DNA of 13,609 bases from Cudoniella acicularis (lineage: Eukaryota > Ascomycota > Leotiomycetes > Helotiales > Helotiaceae). Position 1 is the first letter of the stretch. Every line of letters starts with the position of its first letter. Positions 1 to 8,605 of the stretch are shown here, piece by piece. The notes under the pieces were generated by a model. It saw only the letters and a program-made list of their open reading frames with translations, searched no databases and was not told where the DNA came from. The stretch lies in the NCBI GenBank assembly GCA_013054445.1, contig JAAMPI010001506.1, forward strand, positions 1 to 13,609. The letters are read 5' to 3'. The position numbers were made by a program, and so were the translations under genes.

Positions 1-3000
1 TGAGAACTATTCGCGAAACCTAACTCCTAAGACAATTTTAGTTCTCAACGGAAAAACTACTATATAAGATGTACTTAAAAGCGTCCAGTTTGACTGCAGA
101 GGATTCTAGTGAATTCACATTACTAACAATATACCAATTATAACTACCAGTAAATAGCACATTCTTTATTCACATAAACCCAAATCTATGCACTCGCCAC
201 AGGTCCACAATACTTTGAAAATTCACCAGCGGCGCCAGCACACAATCACTTCTGACTCACCCATCGTTTATACACTCCCACAACCTCAGTCTCAATCTTG
301 GATGTCAGCGCAGCAGTGGGTGGTTATGGCCCAAAATGTGGTGTTCTGCTCTGGAAGGGGGTTTGTCCCTCAAGTTAGGTGCGCTCTAGAACTAGCCAAC
401 CGAGGAAGGAGTTGGAGAACTGCTGGCATTTTAAAATTCTTAGCATTTGTGAAGAGAAGAGAAGAGGGAGGTCATTTCTAACCCCACATTCTTTCTCGAC
501 AGTGATTTTTCCCTTAACAGCATTCGCTACCGAGCCGTACCAGCTCCCTCCAGACAACCATTCAAGCGGCGTGTACCGGAATAAGGTAGTGTTTTCGGAT
601 GTTCACTATAAGGAAAGCTTCTACCTCTAATATTTAGAAAGAGATCAATAAAAGCTGGTTGTATATCGTGCCTTGACACGAAAATCAGGTATAGAGACCG
701 AGAATCTCCAGGGAAATTCTTTTACCGGTTTGAGAAGAATTTCGTCGAAAAGGGCATTTAATCCTTATCTTCGGTATTCTTAAATCTTGGATATGTTTTA
801 CGGAAATAGATTGTCGGCGTTGTAGATTGTGATGACTATTCCTGTCTACCAGGGCCGAACGCCCTGTAAAGATAATGCAAACGTATCGATAGCAAACCAC
901 GAACTCCCACAGCTGTATCATATCAGACAACATTCATGAAGTTACTCATATAATTCCAAAAGCGTCGACGACCTCTCTCCTGACGGGAAGTCTCGTCGCG
1001 ATGCCAACTTCTTCCTGCCCCTTTTCGAGTTCGGTGGAAGGGTATAATTTATAGCTCTCTGAAGCAGTGAAGATTAATGATGCAATTTGCAGAGATAAAT
1101 TTCAAATGAACAGTGAGTAATGCTTGGTACTTGTGAAATTCGTGGTTTTTGAAGTAGGGAATAAGTTACTTAGGAAACCACTTAGATAAACAGTTTCAAT
1201 TCGCAAATTTGAAAGTGGAGAGTACGCACCTAACCAGCAGAAAACTCTTGAAATCAGAAATTCCAATATCTTGAAACATCAAAACTTATAAAAACAAGCC
1301 TACAAGCACAATCCAAACCCCAAGGCTTAAACCTTGTAAAGTGCACCTAGTGACCGCCCTTGGCAAATAGGAAGTCGCGCAGACAGGTGTGCATGAATTG
1401 GGAGCGCCTTTTAATCATAGAGCCTCTGAAATTTTGCCGGAGAAGACTTTGCTGTTTTGTGGGGAGGCGTAAGGGTATAGGAGGATGGGGGAAGGAGCGG
1501 GATGGTGGGAGTGGGTTAAGTAGTAGAAATGACAGCACTTTGCTCTCGCGGCAGTAATTTTCCTTCTTGACAGCACTTCCACACCCTTATTACTCAAGTC
1601 CAAAAATAAGAGAAACAAACCATTAAGCCTGGCAAAGACAGTTTAGCAACAGAACTCGTGGAGCGTTTCCGCGCGGGGAAATTGGCATAAAACCGCAGGT
1701 AGCAGCAGGTTAGAGAACCCATTGACCACCGACGAGTTGGTGGAATTTGGCTGCTTGGTGTGTGCTATTATCGTCGTGATTCGCACAATTAGGGATAATA
1801 GAATAGTTATATTCGGTGCTTGCTGGTTGAAAGGTCGATTGTGCCTAGATAGATGAGATTCTGCTTCGAGAGAACTAATGCTCGTGAATTGTGACTAAAA
1901 AGTATTATCGATCTGCGAGGTGATTCTGCTGGTATCACTGCTGAGTGCTCTTAAGCGTTCGTGGAGGAATAATTTTCATATAAGGGAGGAGGTAGTCGAT
2001 CATCTGCCTCTTTCCGGAAGAAGACTTCTCGCTTTCCAGAAAGATACGGATTCCCACTAAGGATTTCTATAGGTAAGCGAGACCTGCATCAGCACTATTT
2101 AAAGCAATCAACAACTGCTCAGAACAAGCAGTTCAATAAAAACCCGGATTACAAGAAATGGTTGATCGTTGTGAGAAACTGGAGAGACGAACGAAATCTG
2201 ACGAGCACAACTTCATGTCCTTCGGAAACCAGATATGAGGCGGTGATGATCCTGCTGCCAACTTCCATCTAGTTTTCAACTCATAGATCGGCAAGAGCAT
2301 CCTCCTAAAGTTGAAGAAACCTCAGGAGAGTTTCGACAGCGAACTTTCTTTCGACAGCACCTTTCGCTGTGACAGCAGTCCCAGGAAACGAGTCGCCGAA
2401 ACAACTTGGCATTTCCTCCCTCATCTTCTGCCAGGAACGTCGCTTCATTCAGACTCAGACTCTCCATGTATTATTTGTCGAATGTAGTAGTAAATCGTAA
2501 ATCCTTTGTCGAGCACTATGCAGTTTCGAAAGTATCCTGCTAATTATCCAATTGACTAACTTCCAATTTCGGAGGAATGTTTTTTAAATCGAGATATTGT
2601 TTTGTAACCTTCGTAATAGCAGTTGACATGAGGCGTCCAAACATAGTCGGGAATTCGGAGGCTGAGTCGATACCCGACACGGGATTTTAAAGCTGTCTAT
2701 TGCTCCTGTGGTCAGACCACGTTTGAGAGGACGGGGGGAACTCGAGATCGCGATGCCGAAAGGGTGGTTGTGCGAAGAGCACGGAAGTGGTCAACTTTGT
2801 AGAAAAGATTAGTTAGTGATGGACCATCTCAAATGGGACAAGAGAAAAACAAAGACGTAGCTATCTATACTTCTAATGGACACTCTCCTGGAGACGCATT
2901 ACCAAAGATTTCCAGGTAGTGAAAGCCGAGAAAAGGTTATTTCATGCATTGCCGAAACGTGTTGTTGTGGTTCATCATCGTTTAAGATCAGATTGCCAGC

Positions 3001-3121
3001 TTTGGTTTCCTTTCTAGTTGTCAATAATTCGCTGAATCAAATGCAGACGACTAAAAAGACTTGCTCTGTGCGAAAGACCGGAAAAATCGAAAAATGGAAT
3101 TTGCGGTTTGCTTTTTGACTC
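1..3121. other. Gene-free stretch, no recognisable coding
   Basis: No open frame here carries a domain, a spliceable continuation or a convincing start. The longest frames are 60-100 codons and overlap on both strands, as expected by chance. Small structures visible: an 8-bp inverted repeat TGAGAACT/AGTTCTCA at 1-8 and 40-47; a direct repeat TGACAGCACTT at 1530-1540 and 1568-1578; a hairpin with 7-bp arms (AACTGCT/AGCAGTT) at 2113-2133; an inverted GTCGGG...CCCGAC pair at 2646-2678; and a near-perfect 13-bp palindrome GTGGTCAGACCAC around 2709-2721. None is strong enough to name. An ATG frame of 80 codons at 2876-3118 has a cysteine cluster but matches nothing I know. Confidence 0.6.
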
Positions 3122-3560
3122 TAGAGCAAGGAGGCCAAGATATACTCTAAGCCATCTCTGTACCAGGTAAAATCCTGGTTCGAAATATCAACGCAGCGAA
3201 ATTGACGGGTGTGAAATTCCATTCGAATGAAATCTGCAGACTACAAAAATCAGAACAGGAAAATCTAAAAGAGAACTACCATTTCGAGACACCACTACCT
3301 TTCATAGAATCACTCGGTGATCTGTAGCTTCCACTTTCATCGCCTCGAAGTGCTTCGAGATAGCTGTGCCGCAACCTTATGCAGACGACGCGTGGACTTT
3401 TCTCGTGGAGATCAACCGCTCAACCAATAATCGATTGACAAGACTTGTTGAACAAGTCAGCCCTAGGATTAAGATCCTAACAAGATTTGCATTGGAATCC
3501 ATGTCAGGATAAGGAGTTTACGAATGGTGATGCCGCTAAGGCGCGCGGCTCCTTTTTATG
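3122..3560. other. Stretch rich in short perfect hairpins
   Basis: Six short inverted repeats lie close together: ACCAGG/CCTGGT (3162-3179), ATCAC/GTGAT (3309-3321), CTCGAAG/CTTCGAG with a 2-base loop (3344-3359), GACTTGTT/AACAAGTC with one central base (3442-3458), TAGGAT/ATCCTA (3464-3479), and GCCGC/GCGGC (3532-3549) followed by five T at 3553-3557. A GGTTCGA core resembling the start of a Pol III B box sits at 3177-3183. No cloverleaf can be drawn around it. Hairpins of this size also arise by chance in 13 kb, so an RNA gene is only a possibility. Confidence 0.25.
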
Positions 3561-3807
3561 TCTGATTTTGCGGTGTTTTGCAGAAGCTTGAGCAAGTCAG
3601 AAGGAGGTAAATATTCCTAAAGGGATCATGTGGGCAGATATTTCGCAATGGCGCTGAAGTGAAACTTGTCTGGATTGCTTGCTAAGAGAACAATGAGAAA
3701 TCATCCCCTACACAAACCAGTCATAAAAGTAGGTTCCACTATCATCTTTTTTCAGAACACTGCTGCCTGTAGCTGAACACTACTTTGAATCTCTCCTTCG
3801 AGGAAAG
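3561..3807. other. Short spacer, nothing recognised
   Basis: I see no open frame of note, no splice-compatible exon and no repeat in this spacer between the hairpin-rich stretch and the MITE-like element. Confidence 0.4.
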
Positions 3808-4002
3808 GTGAGCGTTCATGTTAGCCTATTATCATTATTATCGGCTTGGACATATCATCTTCAATACGAAGGGATGCAAAACAAAGGTGTAACCTCTCTC
3901 CTTTGTCGCAGACTATCTAATTCATCCCTCAAACCTCGGGGTATTTTATTATTATGCTTAATAATACCTCGAAGATTCGGGAATAAGAGATGAACGCTCC
4001 AC
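3808..4002. mobile_element. Possible MITE / fold-back element, ~195 bp
   Basis: The ends carry an inverted repeat: AGCGTTCAT at 3811-3819 and ATGAACGCT at 3990-3998. It extends outward as GTG / CCAC with a one-base indel. Further inverted pairs lie inside it: GGGATG (3871-3876) with CATCCC (3923-3928), ACAAAGG (3881-3887) with CCTTTGT (3900-3906), and CGGGGTATT (3937-3945) with AATACCTCG (3963-3971, one G.T pair). The strand could therefore fold on itself at several levels, as non-autonomous DNA transposons do. No transposase frame is present. I could not find a clean target-site duplication, so the call rests on the inverted ends and nested structure alone. Confidence 0.35.
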
Positions 4003-5076
4003 TTTTCTGATCGAATCGGCTAGCTCAAATACGTTGCTGACGTATTGAGAAGTTTTTCCAACTTCAAAATATTCATGCTTCAAGCACGTCTTCTATGCGT
4101 TCAAATTACCATGTTCTCCATGATGCTTGGCAAATCAACTCATTAGCCAGGTCGGATGAATGTTGTGTGTGTCCTGTGTATATCCGAAGACTCGTGGAGC
4201 CTCAGGTGGAGAATGCCTGAGGTAAAAGTTAAAAAGATGGAGTTCTTTTATAAAAATTTTTTGACTTCCGGCGTATTTGCCAATGAGCATCCTTCCGGCA
4301 GGGAGTACCCGTTCTGGAGCATTATCCACTGCTTGAAACGTTTTGTTCTGCATCGCCTGATGTTCGTTGGCCTGAACGTCGCAATTCCAGGGGGGGAGTG
4401 ACTTCAGTAACCCTGTGGGTGATTTCCGTGTTATCTCCGGATAATTTGATTTGTCTAAAGTTTGAATGCTGGAATCCCGGCCACGAACGTGTTGAACACG
4501 ATGCCGGTCCAACCGGTATCAAGAAACAATTGGTTCCCCTATCCAGCCACATTCACCAACGGCACAACTAAATCAGGGAAAATCTCCATATCCATCTTCC
4601 AAACCGTCGCGGTCCAAGCGGCTTCGATATCGCTTCCGCACCCATGTTCCTGGGCGAGATGCTAAGATGCTCGGTATTGGGGGCCCAACGCTCGTGGTTC
4701 AGGGGGTGTCTCGAACTTCCGACGACAGCCAAGATCCCGATGAGGTTGCAACTGCCAGTCATCATCTCCTTTTTTGGCGAGAACAGAAGATATTGAAAAT
4801 TGTAGGTTGAAACATTTGTTCAGTGATGGCTTGGGCGTGGGCGTCGACTTGATTGTGTGCGAATTCTGCAGCTCTCTAGGGACCTGCGATTGGTATTGTC
4901 TCCTCCGTGCGGAGACCTGTTTGACGTTGGAATCTGCCTGGTGGACCGGACCTCACACCACAAGCTTTTAGTTCTCAGCCCTGGGGCCTGAAGGCTGGAA
5001 GAAGAGTTCCGTGGGCGCTGAAAAGAGGTATCCGTGGCGATTCCAGCGGTTCCCCGCCGCAGCCCAGTCCACTCTG
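4003..5076. other. Gene-free stretch, becoming GC-richer to the right
   Basis: No coding region is supported. Base composition rises from about 4450 onward, which opens long overlapping frames on both strands by chance. The longer ones start at non-ATG codons and contain no known motif. A partial palindrome around TACGTTGCTGACGTA lies near 4030-4045. The right part may belong to the promoter or leader of the transcription factor gene that starts at 5540. Confidence 0.5.
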
Positions 5077-5234
5077 AGCACTCTCCAGAGTGCTGTATGG
5101 GATTGTATCCACAGTGCTGTATCCACAGTACAGTACCCAAGCTGCCTGTGTGGTCTAGGATGGATCGTGTCACTGTGAAATTGTGAATCCTTTTGCTGCT
5201 GTGGTGTGCTGACTGGTGACTGGTGACTGGTGAC
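5077..5234 (+). repeat. Hairpin plus short tandem repeats upstream of TF1
   Basis: Three structures lie in 160 bp. First, a near-loopless hairpin AGCACTCT-CC-AGAGTGCT at 5077-5094. Second, a tandem 14-bp duplication at 5104-5117 and 5118-5131, each beginning TGTATCCACAG, 13 of 14 bases identical. Third, three copies of the 7-mer TGACTGG at 5210-5230, with a partial fourth to 5234. They lie 300-460 bp before the predicted TF1 start codon, so they could sit in its promoter or long leader. Whether any protein binds them is unknown. Such arrays are also prone to length change by replication slippage. Confidence 0.6.
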
Positions 5235-5539
5235 GCCTGTGGCCGTCGTGTCTCGATGTCTCAGTATCTCCGGGGCATGTCGACAGTCGTCCACCTGGCA
5301 CGCACCGAGGAAGCCCTGGTCCAGCGCCATCTGCGCGCCTGTGGCCCCGTGGCTGAAGGCCCCCGCAAAAGGTTGATTGTTGCGCATAGCTGGAGCTGGG
5401 ATTGGCGGTCCCTGGTGTCCCCGCAAGCCGTGAGCCGTCGTCGTCTCTGTCCCAACCCAGCTATGAGCCATGGTCCACCACCCCAAATAAACTGCTTCTC
5501 GTCAACGGCTCGCCGTTCCACCACAATGGTTCCATCAAG

Positions 5540-7907
5540 ATGGAGGCTCAAAGCCTGTCGACGTGCAATCAATGTGGCAAGAAGTTCCAGCGCAAAGCCC
5601 ATCTGCTGCGACACCAACAGCAACGTACGTGCTCCTCTGCCCTCTGCTGTACCTTTTTCCCTGCCCTCCGCAATCCGATGTGGTGATTTTCGCCTTATCT
5701 GACTACGCGGCGTAGACTCTGGCGACCGACCGTACAGCTGTAAATTCTGCTCCAAGACCTTCAAACGCAGGTTCGCACCCCCGATAACTGTCGGAATAGC
5801 CTCCGCTGACGCTGTACGTGCCGTGTAGTGATGTGCTGCGAGATCATTTCAGCAGATGCGAGCGCCGGGGAAACTCCGCCATACCCAATTCTCTAGAGAG
5901 AGGGCGCAAACGTCATGCCTGCGACGAGTGCTCGAGGCTCAAAGTCAAATGCGACAACAATGTTCCATGCCGCAAATGTAAAGAGTTCGGCCGGACATGT
6001 GTCAAGAGTCGGCCAGCAGCAGGTCAGTGTGCTCTGCGAGGAAATTCGGCCTTCTGGGAGGCTATAGATGACTTGTGCTGACTTTGGCAGCCGCCTCGAG
6101 TCCGGAAGACACCCCCTCGACAGCCTCTCGTTCGACTCCTGATCTTGCCCCCTCTGACCGAAACTCGATTGGATTCCTCCTGAACTGTCCGAGCGAGGCA
6201 GATTTTATGCACGAATACCCCAAATCTACCACGTTGAGTCCGAACACAAGAGCAGCAGATTTCCAGAATTTGATGAACCTCGGCAGTGCGACCTATGAAC
6301 CTCTAGCAAGCAAAATAAATGGAGCGGTGCCGGCATATCAGGGATTTAATCCGTTAATCCAGGAGAACAATCTTGATGTGATGCTCAGCAACCTGGAGTT
6401 TGACACATTTGAACGGCAGACACATAATTGGCAGATGCCGGGTGAGAATCTTATTCTATGGTCAGGGCACGATGGACTGTTTCTGGATCGAAATGTGCTG
6501 GACCAGAGGGCATTTGATATTAGGGAAAAGTTGAAATACACTGCCGCTTCTCAAAATCCGCCAAACTGGTCTTCCAAAGAATTGCTTGATGCGGTTGAAA
6601 TGATTACCGCGGACAGCATTGCTGCAAATATTAATTTGTACTTCAGGCACTGGCATAAGCATGGTCCTATGGTCCACGAGGCAACTTTCAATCCTTGTAC
6701 AGCTGCTTTTCCCCTGTTACTGGCGTTAATGAGCATTGGTGGAATGGTACGTTATGCTTTTGTTACAGAAACCCCTTATGCTAACTATACATCAGTATTC
6801 AAAAGAAGCGGCCGATGTGGCCAAACTAAAGCTGTTGTTGGATACAATCGAATGTTATGTATTTTCAATACCTGGCATAAGTGATGAATACGATAGTCCA
6901 GGACGGACTTATGTTATACAGGGCGAGGCAGCCTCCATCGAATGGCAGCAATACCAACTCGAGGAACTACAAGGCGCTTATCTCATGATTGTGTTGCAAT
7001 TTTGGACTGGGAATCATATTGCTAGAATAAGAGTCCGACAACAAAGATTTCAAAGAATTGTTTCCGTCAGTATAAACCACCTTCAATTGAAAAGAACGTG
7101 CTAAATCTAAGTAGATATTTCACCATCTGGAGTTGCAAACAGTACAACATTCGCCGGCGTACCAAGTGAAAGATCAACAATCATTCAGTACTTGGATACG
7201 GAAAGAATCCTTTATTCGGTCAGTAAAAATTCAGAATCCAACTTACTACCTCCATCCAGACCTAATATTAATTAGCCTTGCCACTCTTGCCACTATGCTT
7301 GATCATGCTTTTGGTATTTTCAACAATGTATCTCCTCGATTCCAATGGGCTGAAATTGACCTCCCTTTCCCAAGTGATGACCGGTACTTCAACGCCAAAA
7401 ACTATGATGACTTGGTAGCTCAATCGTTATATCCACAAAACAAGATGAAGATCAAAGACGCATACCTTGTTCTTTTTGCCCCCGCAGAAAGAGCGCAGGA
7501 AGACCTACAAATCCTTCGTTCCGGCAATCTCACACCACTTGATATGCAAATGTTGATACATTGTATGCACCCTTCCCCATCTCCCATCTCCCAATTCCTT
7601 ATATGCTTATCATGCTCCAGACCTCTACACCCATGTCTGGAAATGCACCTTCTCGAACCCCATGGCCAGCCTGTTAACTACAAATCTCCAAGATCTCCTC
7701 CTCCCTTTCAAAACAGCAATGCACAACTGGCGCACCATCTGGGACGAAATAAAACATTCTGTGCCAGATAGCGAATGGAATAAACTAGGCTTCCAGCGAA
7801 CAGCAGAGATATATTTCGATGCTGTTCATCAATCGTCGAAATATTCGAGAAGAAAGAGGGCAAGTTCCCCCCAATACCGAGTGATTGCGAAAAGGGCCAC
7901 CATTTGA
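5540..7907 (+). CDS. TF1: C2H2 / Zn2Cys6 fungal transcription factor
   Basis: A nuclear DNA-binding regulator, built from eight exons: 5540-5624, 5716-5770, 5829-6022, 6091-6746, 6796-7065, 7115-7218, 7276-7562, 7621-7907 (645 residues). Finger 1 uses C9, C12, H25 and H29; H29 is completed across intron 1. Finger 2 is C37, C40, H53, C57, joined by an SGDRPY linker. The zinc cluster follows at C78, C81, C88, C94, C97, C104. A variable stretch leads to a fungal transcription factor homology region from about residue 290, with an FRHWHKHGPMVHEATF segment. Splice joins restore motifs at each border (for example MLIH|YLYTHVWKC). The start ATG has A at -3 and G at +4, and no in-frame ATG lies between it and the upstream stop. 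The order C2H2-C2H2-Zn2Cys6 is known from Cmr1/Pig1-type melanin regulators and RegA-like factors; I cannot assign an orthologue. The last ~25 codons appear frame-shifted (separate entry). The target genes are unknown. Confidence 0.92.
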
Positions 7908-7927
7908 AGAGATTATTGAGCTTTTGA
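7829..7927 (+). other. Apparent frameshift near the TF1 C-terminus
   Basis: The annotated frame after residue H of AEIYFDAVH becomes a short basic tail rich in S, R and K, ending at TGA 7905-7907. From about 7832 the frame one base earlier reads VEIFEKKEGKFPPIPSDCEK and onward to a TGA at 7925-7927. It continues the amphipathic helix without a break. One missing base (or two extra) between about 7829 and 7835 would join the two. No splice pair in this short interval explains it. The cause may be a sequencing error, a real mutation that alters the tail, or chance. Confidence 0.55.
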
Positions 7928-8605
7928 TTGGTGTACTATATAAATGGCTGAGAGGTAATGAGGTAATGGGGGAGGCATCGCATGGATGGAGTAAATATGG
8001 GGTTTGTTTCTCCTCGACGGCCGTTAAATATACGAAGAACGACGCGACATTTGTGCCATGAAAGAGTGGATAAGGAGTTGTAGTGTAATCCAGATGATTG
8101 AATATAGAAATTAGTAGTAATCAAAGTGAAGTCTCACAGGATTGATCCTCGTGGATCCGTTTTTGCCGAAGTGCGGCATCTCTCTTTTTGAGTGGTTCAA
8201 AATAGCAGAGTGCTCCAGATCCCTTCTGATGGATTTCAGCTTTCGTGTTTGCACCCCTCGAAACAGAATAAAATACAGGTTTTTGAGGTTCTTTTTATTC
8301 CCGTGGTGCACCTCATTATCTACTTCCAGCCTAGGGCTGACAAAGTCCCGACGCCCGTCGGGTGCCGTCGCACATGCAACCTCTCATTGGCTGCTGAATC
8401 ATCGTCATGCTTCCCTTCGAATCGTTATCTCAAGTGGGACTAGCTTCAGCTGCAATGTGCAACCACTTGAGGAAGTCATTAACCCCGCCGTGCGCCCATT
8501 TTTCTCCATTCGAGGTGGCAATTCGAAGTTTTATCCTTGGCGACGGTATTATTGTTGATTACTTTTGTTCTGTGAGTCGTCAGACCTTGTAGTATTTCCT
8601 GCAAT
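7928..8605. other. TF1-TF2 intergenic region
   Basis: This is the 3' flank of TF1 and the 5' flank of TF2, which are transcribed in the same direction. A TATATAA-like string sits at about 7936-7942, too far from TF2 to be assigned confidently as its core promoter. An AATAAA occurs near 8268. Open frames of up to about 138 codons lie here, but they begin at non-ATG codons and show no domain. Short upstream frames in this stretch could act in the TF2 leader; nothing proves it. Confidence 0.5.

Noticed and set aside
188..481. 97-codon ATG frame near the left edge
   Set aside because: No domain, no signal peptide, no supporting splice pattern, and overlapping frames of similar length.
3122..3190. 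Possible tRNA or tRNA-derived SINE head (A-box-like and B-box-like strings)
   Set aside because: The T-arm cannot pair around GGTTCGAAA and no acceptor stem or anticodon arm can be drawn.
3532..3557. GC stem followed by a T run, like a bacterial terminator
   Set aside because: The window is fungal, where such terminators do not apply. Kept only as part of the hairpin-rich stretch.
4135..4512. 125-codon minus-strand frame and an overlapping 81-codon plus-strand frame
   Set aside because: The minus-strand frame starts at a non-ATG codon, and neither has a recognisable motif. Mutual overlap suggests chance.
5223..5702. Plus-strand open frame of 159 codons
   Set aside because: It is in a different frame from the TF1 zinc fingers and crosses TF1 exon 1 and intron 1. 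No domain and no usable ATG start.
4968..5764. Two overlapping minus-strand open frames of about 170 codons
   Set aside because: The first (to 5486) starts at a non-ATG codon. Both lie in GC-richer DNA where stops are rare, show no motif, and the second overlaps the spliced N-terminal exons of TF1.
8142..8558. 138-codon frame between TF1 and TF2
   Set aside because: It begins at a non-ATG codon and its cysteines and aromatic residues fit no family. Better read as intergenic DNA.
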